From contig NZ_AUJU01000001.1 of NCBI RefSeq assembly GCF_000424385.1, forward strand, positions 248,001 to 312,000: DNA of 64,000 nt, written 5' to 3'. Source of the stretch: Butyrivibrio sp. LC3010. Its GTDB lineage: Bacteria; Bacillota; Clostridia; Lachnospirales; Lachnospiraceae. Of the stretch, positions 6,069 through 15,834 are shown in pieces (position 1 is the first letter of the stretch; each line of letters begins with the position of its first letter). The position numbers and the translations under genes are program-made. The notes beneath the pieces were generated by a model, which saw only the letters and a list, made by a program, of their open reading frames with translations, searched no databases and was not told the DNA's origin.

Positions 6069-8442
6069 AGCCGAGAAGAAGCAGGTCAGAGAGATCATAA
6101 AGAACGCACAGAAAAATGACGGGGTTCCCAAAACTGCCCAGCAGTCCATTCCCTTTGACAGGATGTTTCAGGATGGTATATGCAGGATAGGGCAGGACTA
6201 TTACACCAAAACAATTCAGTTTCAGGACATCAATTATCAGCTGGCACAGCAGGAGGATAAGACAGAGATCTTTGAGGAGTGGTGCAGCTTCCTTAACTTC
6301 TTTGACAGTTCAGTTCATTTTCAGCTTTCCTTCATGAACATGGCTACTGATATAGATGATTTTAGAACGAGCATTGCCATTCCGCATCAGGGCGATGGAT
6401 TCAACAGTGTAAGGGATGAGTATAGTTCAATGCTCTTTCATCAGATGGAGGCTGGTAACAACGGACTTACCAAAACAAAGTTCCTTACCTTTGGTATCCA
6501 TGCTGATTCCATGAGATCGGCAAAGCCAAGGATAATCCATATTGAAACGGATATCCTGAACAATTTCAAGAGGCTTGGTGTTCAGGCGAAGATCCTGAAT
6601 GGAAAAGAAAGACTTGCCCTTATGCATCAGCAGTTCCACATGGGAGACATGGAAAAATTCATCTTTGACTGGAAGTACCTGAATAGAACAGGACTCACAG
6701 TTAAGGACTTCATAGCACCAAGTGGTTTTGGCTTCCCTACAGGAAGGAAATTTCAGATGGGCAGTCTGTACGGGGCCATGAGCTTCTTATCCATTGATGC
6801 ATCGGATATCAATGACAGAATGCTTGCTGATTTCCTTAATATGGAATCCAGCATGATAGTAACCATGCATATCCAGTCAGTGGATCAGCACGAAGCTATA
6901 AAAACTGTAAAACATACCATTACAGAACTTGATAGGAGTAAGATCGAGGAGCAGAAAAAGGCTGTAAGAGCCGGGTATGATATGGACATAATTCCCTCAG
7001 ACCTAGCAACTTTTGGTAAGGATGCAAAGGATCTTCTGAAGGAATTGCAGAGTCAGAATGAGAGAATGTTCCTTCTAACCTTCCTTGTCATGAACACCGG
7101 AAGGACAGAGCAGGAGCTTGAAAACAATGTTTTCCAGGCTAAGTCAATTGCTCAGAAGCATAACTGTAATCTTATCCGTTTGGACTTTCAGCAGGAGCAG
7201 GGGCTGATGAGTTCGCTTCCCCTGGCAAACAACCTTGTTGAGATTCAGCGTGGTATGACTACAAGCAGTACAGCAATATTTGTTCCGTTTACTACGCAGG
7301 AATTATTCCAGGCAGGAGACGAGAGCCTTTACTATGGCTTGAATGCTCTTTCCAACAACCTGATCATGGTAGACAGAAAGCTCCTCAAAAACCCTAATGG
7401 TCTTATCCTTGGTACTCCCGGTTCCGGTAAATCATTTGCAGCAAAGAGGGAAATTGCCAATGCTTTCCTTGTGACTGACGATGACATAATCATCTCAGAT
7501 CCCGAGGCCGAGTATGCAGCTCTGGTTGAGCGCTTTAATGGCCAGGTGATCAAGATAAGCCCTACATCTACGCAGTATATCAATCCCATGGACATCAACA
7601 TGAACTATTCGGATGATGATAATCCGATAGCGCTTAAGGCAGATTTCATCCTGTCCTTGTGTGAGCTGATCGTAGGTGGAAAAGAGGGATTGCAGCCTGT
7701 AGAAAAGACGGTTATAGACCGCTGCATTCATCAGATCTATAACAAGTATTTCGAAGATCCCACACCAGAGAAGATGCCGCTTTTGGAAGATCTTTACAAC
7801 GCACTTCTTAAGCAGGATGAGCCGGAAGCCAAACATGTGGCGACTGCACTTGAAATTTATGTCACAGGTTCCCTTAATGTCTTTAACCACAGAACCAACG
7901 TGGATATCACAAACAGACTTGTTTGTTATGACATTAAGGAACTCGGTAAGCAGCTTAAGAAGATCGGAATGCTAGTGGTTCAGGATCAGGTCTGGGGCAG
8001 AGTTACAGAGAACCGTTCTCAGGGAAGGAGCACCAGATACTATATGGATGAGATGCACCTTCTTCTGCGCGAGGAGCAGACAGCAGCTTACACAGTAGAA
8101 ATATGGAAGAGATTCCGTAAGTGGGGCGGCATTCCGACAGGTATCACGCAGAACGTGAAGGACTTGCTTGCTTCAAGAGAAGTAGAGAATATCTTTGAAA
8201 ACTCCGACTTCATTTATATGCTGAATCAGGCTGTTGGCGACAGACAGATCCTTGCCAAGCAGCTCAATATAAGTCCACATCAGCTCTCTTATGTAACACA
8301 CTCAGGAGCCGGTGAAGGGCTTATTTTTTATGGAAATGTGATCCTTCCGTTTGTAGACAGGTTCCCTACGGATATCGAGTTGTACCGTATCATGACGACC
8401 AAATTATCCGAGGTATCAGAGGCTAAGGCAGAGAGCAAATAA
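6007..8442 (+). CDS. virB4: VirB4-family conjugation ATPase (PrgJ/TraE-like)
   Basis: An 811-aa ATPase that energises assembly and transfer. The N-terminal half carries the VirB4 assembly domain; Walker A, GTPGSGKSF, lies near residue 468 and Walker B, YYMDEMHLLL, near 680, followed by the KWGGIPTGITQNVKDLL region conserved in VirB4. The TTG start at 6007 is supported by an AAGGAGG site nine bases upstream within prgI; the next ATG (6049) has none. It is followed 18 bases later by the NlpC/P60 gene. Confidence 0.93.
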   Translation: MFKLLSKEKKRILVMPKHLTKAEKKQVREIIKNAQKNDGVPKTAQQSIPFDRMFQDGICRIGQDYYTKTIQFQDINYQLAQQEDKTEIFEEWCSFLNFFDSSVHFQLSFMNMATDIDDFRTSIAIPHQGDGFNSVRDEYSSMLFHQMEAGNNGLTKTKFLTFGIHADSMRSAKPRIIHIETDILNNFKRLGVQAKILNGKERLALMHQQFHMGDMEKFIFDWKYLNRTGLTVKDFIAPSGFGFPTGRKFQMGSLYGAMSFLSIDASDINDRMLADFLNMESSMIVTMHIQSVDQHEAIKTVKHTITELDRSKIEEQKKAVRAGYDMDIIPSDLATFGKDAKDLLKELQSQNERMFLLTFLVMNTGRTEQELENNVFQAKSIAQKHNCNLIRLDFQQEQGLMSSLPLANNLVEIQRGMTTSSTAIFVPFTTQELFQAGDESLYYGLNALSNNLIMVDRKLLKNPNGLILGTPGSGKSFAAKREIANAFLVTDDDIIISDPEAEYAALVERFNGQVIKISPTSTQYINPMDINMNYSDDDNPIALKADFILSLCELIVGGKEGLQPVEKTVIDRCIHQIYNKYFEDPTPEKMPLLEDLYNALLKQDEPEAKHVATALEIYVTGSLNVFNHRTNVDITNRLVCYDIKELGKQLKKIGMLVVQDQVWGRVTENRSQGRSTRYYMDEMHLLLREEQTAAYTVEIWKRFRKWGGIPTGITQNVKDLLASREVENIFENSDFIYMLNQAVGDRQILAKQLNISPHQLSYVTHSGAGEGLIFYGNVILPFVDRFPTDIELYRIMTTKLSEVSEAKAESK

Positions 8443-8460
8443 GGGAAAGGATGCGAGTAA

Positions 8461-10149
8461 ATGAATGAAGGAGTTTACACAAGAGATACGAGCAAAGCCA
8501 AAAGAGAAATAAAGCCGGATCAGACACCAAAGAAAAAGACTCATGCCGGGAAGCTTAAGAATGAGGCTTCCCGAGCTGAGTACGCTAGGAAAAAGCTTCG
8601 TGTTGGAAAAGCTGATATCACCATGACAAAAGAGGAAAAGGAGGAGCTTAAGAGACTTCGAAAGCAGGGCAGGAAAAAGATATATGCAGATGCAGCTGTT
8701 TCAAGAAGTATCCATAGTGAAGTCAGCAACAAAAACGAAGATAACAATGCAGGCGTGGATGCAGTAAATGCAGGCACAGAAGCAGCCCAGGATATCGGAT
8801 ATGTTGTAAGGACTGTAGTAACTGATTCCAAAACAGAAAAAGAATATCTGTCAAAGCTAAAGGAAAACAGTACAAAAACAGAGAACGGTTACAGCAAAAA
8901 GATCCACAGCAGGACCGGAAAGGAAGGAGCAAGGAGGCCTTCCAAGGAAGCACAGCAGAATCTGATGCGAAAAGAGATCCAGAGACATGCGCATGAAGCT
9001 CAGGCAAAGGAGAGCGCCAATGCTTTCGGAAGCATCACAAAGCGTTTTACGGATAAGGCTGAGGACATTGCAGGAAGACTTGCGGAAATGATAAAAGAGT
9101 TTGCTGAAAACCATCCGCTGGGACTCCTGATTGCTGTGGTTGTTCTCATAGTTATCCTGGTGCTTTCAGGTACACTCAGTTCCTGCTCTATGATGGCAGG
9201 AGGTAGTAATGAGCTGGTTGTCGGAACGAGCTATACAGCAGATGATCCGGATATAGTTGCTGCGGAAGCTGATTATCAGGAGCTTGAAGCTGATCTTCAG
9301 GAACAGATAGATAATATCGAAACTGACTATCCTGATTATGACGAGTACAACTATGACCTGACTGAAATCGGTCATGATCCTTTCGAACTGGCTGCTCTTT
9401 TAACAGTTCTTTATGAGGATTATACAAGGGAAGAAGTTCAGGAAATGCTGCAGACAATCTTCGAGTATCAGTACACGCTGGAGATTGAAGAAGAGGTTGA
9501 ACAACGACCGGTTATTGATGAGGAAACCGGCGAAGAGACTGGCGACACATACGATTATTATATTCTTAATGTCACGCTGACCAACGAAGGAATACAGGCC
9601 GCAGTTGATGCCCTTGACCTTACTGTGGATCAGATAAAGCGCTATGAAGTAATCGTAGAACTTAAGGGTAATAAGCCTGATGTGTTCGGAGATGCACCTT
9701 ATCTCAATCCTGGTACTCCCAATCCTTATGATGACTACGCTGTTCCCGGAGAATATCTTACGGATGCACAGTTTGCAAGGATGCTTGCTGAGGCTGAAAG
9801 ATATCTTGGTTATCCTTACGTCTGGGGTGGAAGTAATCCTTCCACAAGTTTTGACTGCTCAGGATATGTCAGCTGGGTAATAAATCACTGTGGCAACGGA
9901 TGGAACTATGGAAGGCTTACTGCAAATGGTTGGAAGAATGTCACAGCGAGAGTCAGGGAGTCTGATGTAAAACCGGGGGATCTTATCTTTTTCCAGGGAA
10001 CATACAACACAGTAGGCGCAAGTCATGTGGGGATTGTGGTAGATCCGGTAAACAAAATTATGATTCATTGTGGTTCGCCAATAAAGTATGCAAGCTATGA
10101 TACACGCTATTGGAGAGCGCATTATTACTGCTACGGCAGAATCAGATAA
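8461..10149 (+). CDS. CD1108-family NlpC/P60 peptidoglycan hydrolase of the conjugation system
   Basis: A 562-aa protein with a highly charged cytoplasmic N-terminus (residues 1-215), one transmembrane segment (about 217-240, LGLLIAVVVLIVILVLSG), an extracellular acidic helical region, and a C-terminal NlpC/P60 domain. The catalytic Cys is in FDCSGYVSW (about 466), His in SHVGIVVD (about 522), and a third polar residue near 536. Such enzymes cut cell-wall peptides to let the conjugation apparatus through (VirB1 role). It is co-directional with and adjacent to virB4 and DUF4315. Confidence 0.92.
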   Translation: MNEGVYTRDTSKAKREIKPDQTPKKKTHAGKLKNEASRAEYARKKLRVGKADITMTKEEKEELKRLRKQGRKKIYADAAVSRSIHSEVSNKNEDNNAGVDAVNAGTEAAQDIGYVVRTVVTDSKTEKEYLSKLKENSTKTENGYSKKIHSRTGKEGARRPSKEAQQNLMRKEIQRHAHEAQAKESANAFGSITKRFTDKAEDIAGRLAEMIKEFAENHPLGLLIAVVVLIVILVLSGTLSSCSMMAGGSNELVVGTSYTADDPDIVAAEADYQELEADLQEQIDNIETDYPDYDEYNYDLTEIGHDPFELAALLTVLYEDYTREEVQEMLQTIFEYQYTLEIEEEVEQRPVIDEETGEETGDTYDYYILNVTLTNEGIQAAVDALDLTVDQIKRYEVIVELKGNKPDVFGDAPYLNPGTPNPYDDYAVPGEYLTDAQFARMLAEAERYLGYPYVWGGSNPSTSFDCSGYVSWVINHCGNGWNYGRLTANGWKNVTARVRESDVKPGDLIFFQGTYNTVGASHVGIVVDPVNKIMIHCGSPIKYASYDTRYWRAHYYCYGRIR

Positions 10150-10168
10150 AAGAAGGGAGAGCAATATC

Positions 10169-10480
10169 ATGTACGAGAGATTAGATAAGCTCCGCGCTGA
10201 AGTGGAGCGTTGCAAAAGAAAGGTTGAAGACGACAGGCAAAGGCTAAAAGCTGCTGAACAGAAATTGCAGGAGGCTGAAAATACACAGATCCTTGCTGAT
10301 GTAGGTGCGCTTAACCTGTCACCTGAGCAGCTGGCAGATTTCCTTAAACTGGTTGCAAACGGTCAGGTTGGAAGTGCAGGTACTGTAAGTACCGTTACAG
10401 CTGTAAACAAAGAAACTGAAGTTGAGACAAAAGATGATGATGATTACGATTTGGAGGGCTTAGAAGATGAAGAAAACTAA
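10169..10480 (+). CDS. DUF4315 family protein
   Basis: A 103-aa protein starting at the ATG after AGAAGGGAGA; longer upstream frames overlap the NlpC gene and lack a site. Residues 1-40 form a coiled coil (YERLDKLRAEVERCKRKVED), followed by an LSPEQLADFLK segment and an acidic tail. DUF4315 proteins occur in nearly all Tn1549-like ICEs, just before DUF4366, and have no known biochemical role; a structural or scaffolding part in the secretion complex is inferred. It overlaps the next gene by 14 bases. Confidence 0.85.
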   Translation: MYERLDKLRAEVERCKRKVEDDRQRLKAAEQKLQEAENTQILADVGALNLSPEQLADFLKLVANGQVGSAGTVSTVTAVNKETEVETKDDDDYDLEGLEDEEN

Positions 10481-11291
10481 ACTGAATATCAGAGGAAAGA
10501 TACTTGGAGCTGTGGCATTTGCTGCGGCTCTTTTTATTGGAGCGATGCCTATAACAGCATTTGCCGGAGGACATGAGTGTACTTGCGAAACGAAGTGTAC
10601 AGAGGATTGCATTGATCCTGACTGCGAACTTTGCAAGATAGATTACACCTTATGCTGCGGCGAAGATCCGGAAGAGGCAGAGCCTGAGGAAAAACCGGAA
10701 GAGAAGTGGGGACCGCTCACGCCTGATGGAAACATGACTCTTGTGGATGATTATGGAAGTATTGAAGCCGGTGGCAAGCAGTTTATCACTGTTGTAACGA
10801 AGTCCGGCAATTACTTTTATATCATCATAGACCGTGATGATCAGGGACAGGAAACAGTTCACTTCCTGAATATGGTTGATGAATCAGATCTGTTATCGCT
10901 TATGGATGAGGATCAGGTTAAAGAATATATGGCGTCAAAGGGTATAGCTGAAGAGGCGCCTGCTACCGTAGTAGAGGAGCCCAAGGAAGAACCCGAACCT
11001 GCTCCACAGCCCGTAGAGCCCGAACCGGAAAAGAAGAATCCTGCCAGCGTCCTGGCGCTTGTACTTCTTCTTGGAATTGGCGGTGCAGGAGGATATATGT
11101 ATCTGACCAGGGCTAAGTCCAAAAAGGCAGATCAGGTGATAGAGGATCCTGATGCTGATTACGATGAGGACGAGGATGATTATCTGAACTCACTCCCCGG
11201 GGATGAAGAAGATTTCGAACCGCAGATAGATACAGAGGATGATATCCTTGTCGAGGATCCAGCTGATACTTCGAAAGAGGAGGATGTGTAA
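10467..11291 (+). CDS. DUF4366 family, cell-surface conjugation protein
   Basis: A 274-aa protein with a signal peptide (residues 10-33, ending near ITAFAGG), a cysteine-rich patch (HECTCETKCTEDCIDPDCEL), a globular DUF4366 domain (about 85-155), a Pro/Glu-rich spacer and a C-terminal transmembrane segment (about 190-210) with an acidic cytoplasmic tail. It is therefore exposed on the outer face of the membrane. The family is a fixed partner of CD1108 and DUF4315 in these ICEs. The Cys patch could bind metal or form disulfides; this is not known. Confidence 0.85.
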   Translation: MKKTKLNIRGKILGAVAFAAALFIGAMPITAFAGGHECTCETKCTEDCIDPDCELCKIDYTLCCGEDPEEAEPEEKPEEKWGPLTPDGNMTLVDDYGSIEAGGKQFITVVTKSGNYFYIIIDRDDQGQETVHFLNMVDESDLLSLMDEDQVKEYMASKGIAEEAPATVVEEPKEEPEPAPQPVEPEPEKKNPASVLALVLLLGIGGAGGYMYLTRAKSKKADQVIEDPDADYDEDEDDYLNSLPGDEEDFEPQIDTEDDILVEDPADTSKEEDV

Positions 11292-11443
11292 TGGGTAGAA
11301 AATCACGTTACAGCGAATATGCAAAAGGAGTGTATGGAGAGCAGGGCGATGTCCCTGCTCTTTCCATTAAGGAGAAGCTTTCCCAGATGAGAGAGAAGGC
11401 AAAAGAAATAGACAAGAAACCTGAAAAGAAGGAGGAAAAGTAA
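11291..11443 (+). CDS. Small basic ICE protein, 50 aa
   Basis: The ATG overlaps the stop of the DUF4366 gene by one base, and the frame ends one base before the ArdC-like gene, so it fits exactly between two real genes. AAAGAGGAGG lies upstream. The product (MGRKSRYSEYAKGVYGEQGD at the N-terminus) is charged, helical at the C-terminus and has no known domain. Translational coupling and position support it being expressed. Confidence 0.65.
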   Translation: MGRKSRYSEYAKGVYGEQGDVPALSIKEKLSQMREKAKEIDKKPEKKEEK

Positions 11444-11444
11444 T

Positions 11445-12710
11445 ATGGCTTTTGACAAAAATAATTTTGATCCCAAAGCTGCAGCAGAGGCTCGTAAGAA
11501 GGAAATGGATGAGATCACAGTGAAGCTTGAAAAGGGAGTAAAGGATATTTTTACTACTGAAAGTTACAAGGATTATCTGAACTTATGCGCTAAGCTTCCC
11601 AGGTATTCAGTAAATAATCAGATCCTTATCATGATGCAGAAGCCTGAGGCTACTATGTGCCAGTCCTTTAGTGGCTGGAAAGAAATGAATCGTCATGTAT
11701 TAAAGGGAGAAAAAGGAATCAGAATCCTTGCACCTGCGCCTTACAAGATGGAACGTGAGCAGGACAAGCTGGACGGAAGCGGTAAACCGATTCTCGATAA
11801 GGACGGAGAGCCTGTAAAGGAAAAAGTTGAAGTTACCATAAATGCCTTTAAGCCTGTCAGTACCTTTGATGTGAGTCAGACAGACGGTGATCCCATTCCG
11901 ACGATTGGAGTAGCGGAGCTTACTGGAACTGTGGATGGATATAAGACACTTTTGGATGCACTTAAGGATGTTATTCCTGTTCCGATTACATTCGAGAATA
12001 TCGAGTCAGGTGCAAAAGGGTATTTCCATGTTGAAGACAACCGCATCGCTGTTCAGGAAGGAATGAGTGAAGCACAGACAGTGAAGACAATTCTTCATGA
12101 AGCTGCACATCAGGCACTCCATTCCAAAGAGGCACAGGATGCTTCTTCAGAACAGAAATCCAAAAATCAGAAAGAGACCGAAGCTGAGTCAGTGGCATAT
12201 ATCGTGTGTCAGCACTATGGCATCGATACTTCTGATTACTCTTTTGGATATGTAGCTGGTTGGTCAGAGGGAAAAGAATTACCTGAACTGAAGGCCTCAC
12301 TTGATACAATCCGTAAAACTGCATCTGACCTGATCGTGAAAATCGATGAAAAGGTCCAGGCGATAGCACAGGTTCAGGACATGGATAAGTTTATGGAAGC
12401 GCATGGTGATGAGCTCCCTTTCGATGATCCGGAGGCTGATCAGCCAACAGGCTTTATCAAGATCACACCTCCGGTAGATTTTGGAACGATTCAGCGGGAC
12501 AGAAAGATCACTGTTACAGCTGAAACCAAAGTTCAATCCATAGAAAAAGCTGATAAAACCAAAGAAAAAACCAGTGAAACCAAAGCTGATAAAAAGCAGA
12601 AAGCAAAAAAGATTTCCGTGAAAGAAAAGCTTTCTGCAGAAAAAGCAAAGGTGTCAAAAAATAAGAAACCAAAGACAGAGCCGAAGAAAGATCTTCAGGC
12701 TGCTATGTGA
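11445..12710 (+). CDS. ArdC-like antirestriction protein with metallopeptidase motif
   Basis: A 421-aa protein. Residues 20-110 form the ArdC N-terminal ssDNA-binding domain (YSVNNQILIMMQKPEATMC, FSGWKEMNRHVLKGEKGIRI). A zinc-peptidase motif HEAAH lies near 218-222. The C-terminal 100 residues are a Lys/Glu-rich tail (EKTSETKADKKQKAKK). ArdC proteins protect incoming single-stranded conjugative DNA from host restriction. The gene lies in the transfer operon, so it would be available in early conjugation. The tail is longer than in plasmid ArdC. Confidence 0.8.
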   Translation: MAFDKNNFDPKAAAEARKKEMDEITVKLEKGVKDIFTTESYKDYLNLCAKLPRYSVNNQILIMMQKPEATMCQSFSGWKEMNRHVLKGEKGIRILAPAPYKMEREQDKLDGSGKPILDKDGEPVKEKVEVTINAFKPVSTFDVSQTDGDPIPTIGVAELTGTVDGYKTLLDALKDVIPVPITFENIESGAKGYFHVEDNRIAVQEGMSEAQTVKTILHEAAHQALHSKEAQDASSEQKSKNQKETEAESVAYIVCQHYGIDTSDYSFGYVAGWSEGKELPELKASLDTIRKTASDLIVKIDEKVQAIAQVQDMDKFMEAHGDELPFDDPEADQPTGFIKITPPVDFGTIQRDRKITVTAETKVQSIEKADKTKEKTSETKADKKQKAKKISVKEKLSAEKAKVSKNKKPKTEPKKDLQAAM

Positions 12711-12723
12711 CAGGAGGGTGATG

Positions 12724-13044
12724 ATGGCAAGCAGAGATTCATGTATCCGGGCTTTGGCGAAAAAGCTTGGTAAGAAATATCGTGTGACCGTCATAGATTT
12801 TGAGCACGTGGTATATAGAGATTTTGGCAATGGCTACAACGTTGAAATCAGCGGAATGTATACCACAAGCAAAAAGAAAAAGGCCACCCTTTACCTTTGG
12901 GACGGAGAAACAATTGGAGCGCGTGTTGTGAAAAATGTATCGGATGTCGCACAGGATGATATCGGAAAAGAAGTTGAAATTTTATATGAGTATTCAAAAT
13001 CCCTGATAGAGAAAGGGAACAACAATAAGGAGGAGAACGAATGA
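12724..13044 (+). CDS. Hypothetical ICE protein, 106 aa
   Basis: The start chosen is the ATG seven bases after CAGGAGG; in-frame GTG (12718) and ATG (12721) are closer to the site than usual. The product is basic at its N-terminus (KKLGKKYRVTVIDFEHVVYR) with alternating strands, then a helical acidic end. No family is recognised. It overlaps the next gene by four bases (ATGA), consistent with the operon. Confidence 0.6.
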   Translation: MASRDSCIRALAKKLGKKYRVTVIDFEHVVYRDFGNGYNVEISGMYTTSKKKKATLYLWDGETIGARVVKNVSDVAQDDIGKEVEILYEYSKSLIEKGNNNKEENE

Positions 13045-13394
13045 GTAAGAGAACAGTATTAAAAGTAATAGCAGGTGTAGGTGTTGTTGGAGCTGTGGCA
13101 GCTATAGTCCAAAGAAGTAACAGGAAAGTTCGCTATGCGGATCTTGCAGTTAGAGAGGCTGCACAACTGGTTGAAGAAGCAGCCAAGACTGTCGATGAAG
13201 CGATAGATCTGATCGAGGATTATCGTGATGAAGCCTTCGATTGTGATATCCTGGAGGAAGATTTCGAGAACGACAGCGAGGATGAGGAGTTTGAAAACGC
13301 TGACTCACCATGCGGTTGCCCTTATGAGGACAGATGCTGCATTTACGCTGAACGTCTTGAGAAGAACTACGAAAAGGAGGGTTCCCGTGCTTAA
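13041..13394 (+). CDS. Hypothetical membrane-anchored ICE protein, 117 aa
   Basis: One N-terminal hydrophobic segment (residues 7-24, VLKVIAGVGVVGAVAAIVQ) is followed by a long helix, an acidic patch and a C-terminal cysteine cluster (CGCPYEDRCCIYAERL) that could bind metal. The predicted topology leaves most of the protein on one side of the membrane. It overlaps the genes on both sides: four bases with the previous one, eight with topB. No function is known. Confidence 0.6.
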   Translation: MSKRTVLKVIAGVGVVGAVAAIVQRSNRKVRYADLAVREAAQLVEEAAKTVDEAIDLIEDYRDEAFDCDILEEDFENDSEDEEFENADSPCGCPYEDRCCIYAERLEKNYEKEGSRA

Positions 13395-15471
13395 TCTTGT
13401 GATCGCTGAAAAGCCTTCGGTGGCTCAGTCGATTGCTAAGGTTCTTGGATGCACCGGCAGACAGGATGGATACCTGGAAGGAAACGGCTATCTTGTCAGC
13501 TGGTGCGTTGGGCACCTTATAGAGCTTGCAGAGCCAGAAGGATATGATAGCAAATATGAAAAATGGAAAAAGGAAGATCTTCCCATAATTCCTGTGGAGT
13601 TTAAGTATCAGGTATCTGCATCTACCAAGAAGCAGTTTCAGACTCTGAGAGAACTTATGAATCGCAGTGACGTTACTGTTATTACAAATGCCTGTGATGC
13701 AGGTCGCGAGGGAGAGCTTATTTTCAGACTTGTTTATGACAAGGCTGGCTGTAAAAAGCCAATGAAGCGTCTTTGGATTTCGTCCATGGAAGATGAAGCA
13801 ATAAGAGAGGGATTTAAAAATCTTGAAGATGGAAAAGCTTACGACAAGCTTTATGAAGCTGCTCTTTGCAGAGAGCGTGCTGACTGGCTTGTTGGAATCA
13901 ATGCCACAAGATTTTTTACCTGTTCTTATGGACAGACTTTGAATGTGGGCCGTGTCATGACTCCGACACTTGCACTTGCTGTAGAGCGTGAAGCCAAGAT
14001 CAGGGCATTTAAGCCGGAGGATTTTTATCAGGTGCAGATCGAAACGCTTGATGGGAAGCTTACCTTTAAGGGCGAGAGGCTATCAGATAAAAATGAGGCT
14101 GAGGCTATAGCAGATAACTGTAAGACTGAGGGCAAGGTGGTAGTAACAAAAGCAGAAACGAAGGAAAAGTTGGAAAACGCCCCTTTGCTCTATGACCTTA
14201 CTTCGCTACAAAGGGATGCCAACAAAAAGCTTGGCTACACTGCTCAGCAGACTTTGGACTATGCGCAGAGCCTGTATGAAAAGAAACTTCTCACCTATCC
14301 GCGAACTGACAGCAGATTTCTTACAGATGACATGGGTGATAAAGCTGCAGAAATTTTCAATATTATTCAAGAGGCTATTCCGGAAATATGTGCATCTATC
14401 ACCTGCGATTGCAAGAAGCTCCTGAACAGTAAAAAAGTATCTGACCACCACGCTATCATCCCAACAGAAGTAATGGAGACTACAAAATTAGAAGAACTTC
14501 CGGAGGGTGAAAAGAAAATATTGCAGCTTGTGGCAGTAAGATTCATGGAAAGTATAGCAGAGCCTGCGAAGTACAACATTACTGAAGGAGAAGTTTCATG
14601 CCTGGGTAAGTTTTACTCCTATAAGTGTAAACACTTTGCAGAGCTTGGCTGGAGAAATGTGGACAGGATATTTGAATCGGAAGTGGATATTGAAGAAGGT
14701 GAGGACTGGTTTGCATTTAGCCCGGGGGAAGAAATCACTATCACAGGTACTTCTGTGAAATCGGGAAAGACCACACCGCCCAAATCCTATACAGAGGACA
14801 CACTGCTATCTGCCATGGAAAAAGCCGGTGAAGAAGACATCCCAGATGAAGCTGAGAGGAAAGGCCTTGGCACTCCTGCTACAAGAGCAGGGGTTATAGA
14901 AAAGCTCGTTCGTATAGGATTCTTGGAGAGGCGCGGTGATAAGAAAACAAAATATCTTGTTCCTACGCACAAGGGCGAGACGCTTATTACAGTAATTCCG
15001 CAGTCCATACAATCAGCATCTATGACAGCGGAATGGGAACAGAAACTTTTGCAGATTGAAAGGTCGGACTATGATGCAGATGCATTTATGTCAGAAATAG
15101 CGCAAATGGTTCAGACGCTGATAGATACTTACAGAATTGTTCCTGATGCAGAAGTGCTTATGCATCCTGTGTATGATCCGATAGGAAAATGTCCTTGCTG
15201 TGGAAGTGATGTGGTTGAGAAGTCCAAAGGATTTTTTTGTGAAAACAATAGCTGTAAGTTTGCGCTCTGGAAAGACAACCGCTTCTTTGATTCACTGTCC
15301 AAGAAAATCACTAAACAGATTGCAACTCAGCTTATTCAGAATGGAAATGCCAGGCTTAAGAAATGCAGATCCATTAAAACAGGGAAGACCTATGACGCTA
15401 CAGTAGTTCTTACTACAAGTGATAATGGGAAGGCACAGTTTTCGTTAGATTTTACGAAGGGAGGTAAATAA
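13387..15471 (+). CDS. topB: DNA topoisomerase III (type IA)
   Basis: A 694-aa enzyme that relaxes and decatenates DNA through single-strand passage. The start is GTG at 13387, after AAAAGGAGGG; an upstream frame extension lies inside another gene. TOPRIM begins at LVIAEKPSVA (residues 4-13), with DAGREGELIFR near 104-114; the catalytic Tyr is in LLTYPRTDSR near 303. A C-terminal zinc ribbon (CPCCGSD, then CENNSCKF, about 602-625) is present. Tn1549-like ICEs regularly carry such a TopB, probably to process transfer or replication intermediates. Confidence 0.95.
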   Translation: MLNLVIAEKPSVAQSIAKVLGCTGRQDGYLEGNGYLVSWCVGHLIELAEPEGYDSKYEKWKKEDLPIIPVEFKYQVSASTKKQFQTLRELMNRSDVTVITNACDAGREGELIFRLVYDKAGCKKPMKRLWISSMEDEAIREGFKNLEDGKAYDKLYEAALCRERADWLVGINATRFFTCSYGQTLNVGRVMTPTLALAVEREAKIRAFKPEDFYQVQIETLDGKLTFKGERLSDKNEAEAIADNCKTEGKVVVTKAETKEKLENAPLLYDLTSLQRDANKKLGYTAQQTLDYAQSLYEKKLLTYPRTDSRFLTDDMGDKAAEIFNIIQEAIPEICASITCDCKKLLNSKKVSDHHAIIPTEVMETTKLEELPEGEKKILQLVAVRFMESIAEPAKYNITEGEVSCLGKFYSYKCKHFAELGWRNVDRIFESEVDIEEGEDWFAFSPGEEITITGTSVKSGKTTPPKSYTEDTLLSAMEKAGEEDIPDEAERKGLGTPATRAGVIEKLVRIGFLERRGDKKTKYLVPTHKGETLITVIPQSIQSASMTAEWEQKLLQIERSDYDADAFMSEIAQMVQTLIDTYRIVPDAEVLMHPVYDPIGKCPCCGSDVVEKSKGFFCENNSCKFALWKDNRFFDSLSKKITKQIATQLIQNGNARLKKCRSIKTGKTYDATVVLTTSDNGKAQFSLDFTKGGK

Positions 15472-15474
15472 TCT

Positions 15475-15834
15475 ATGGAGAAAAAGAGAAAAAACAAAAT
15501 CAGAAAATGGGATGAGGTAGGTGGCGCTGTAGAAATTGATGAAGAAGTTTTGCTGGAAAGTCCGACAGAAGATCCAGGAGCAGGCCCTGCAGTCAGCAGG
15601 AATTTCATGCGTGGCATAGAGGATATGGTAGAGCAGAACGACAACAATTTTGATGGCGTTATCAATAACCTGCCTGAAGAAAAGCCCGTGGCTCAGATGA
15701 ATGCGGCTAATGTTATAGAAGAGGAACAGGAAAAGAAATCAATCCTCAAGAAACTTCAGGAAGCTTTTAGCGATGCTCCTAAGCCTAAGCAGGTAGAGCC
15801 CTGTTGCATCTGCAATGCCATGGAGCGTTTTTGA
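15475..15834 (+). CDS. Hypothetical ICE protein, 119 aa
   Basis: The gene starts three bases after the topB stop, with GGGAGG upstream, and overlaps mobC by one base. The N-terminus is basic (EKKRKNKIRKWDE), the rest acidic and low in predicted structure, ending in CCICNAMERF, a Cys-rich tail. Position between topB and mobC suggests a relaxosome accessory or a DUF4316-like element protein, but no domain is recognised. Confidence 0.6.
   Translation: MEKKRKNKIRKWDEVGGAVEIDEEVLLESPTEDPGAGPAVSRNFMRGIEDMVEQNDNNFDGVINNLPEEKPVAQMNAANVIEEEQEKKSILKKLQEAFSDAPKPKQVEPCCICNAMERF

Noticed and set aside
13225-13386. N-terminal extension of topoisomerase III upstream of 13387
   Set aside because: The extension lies inside another gene in a different frame and lacks a ribosome-binding site, while GTG 13387 has AAAAGGAGGG and begins exactly at the TOPRIM domain.
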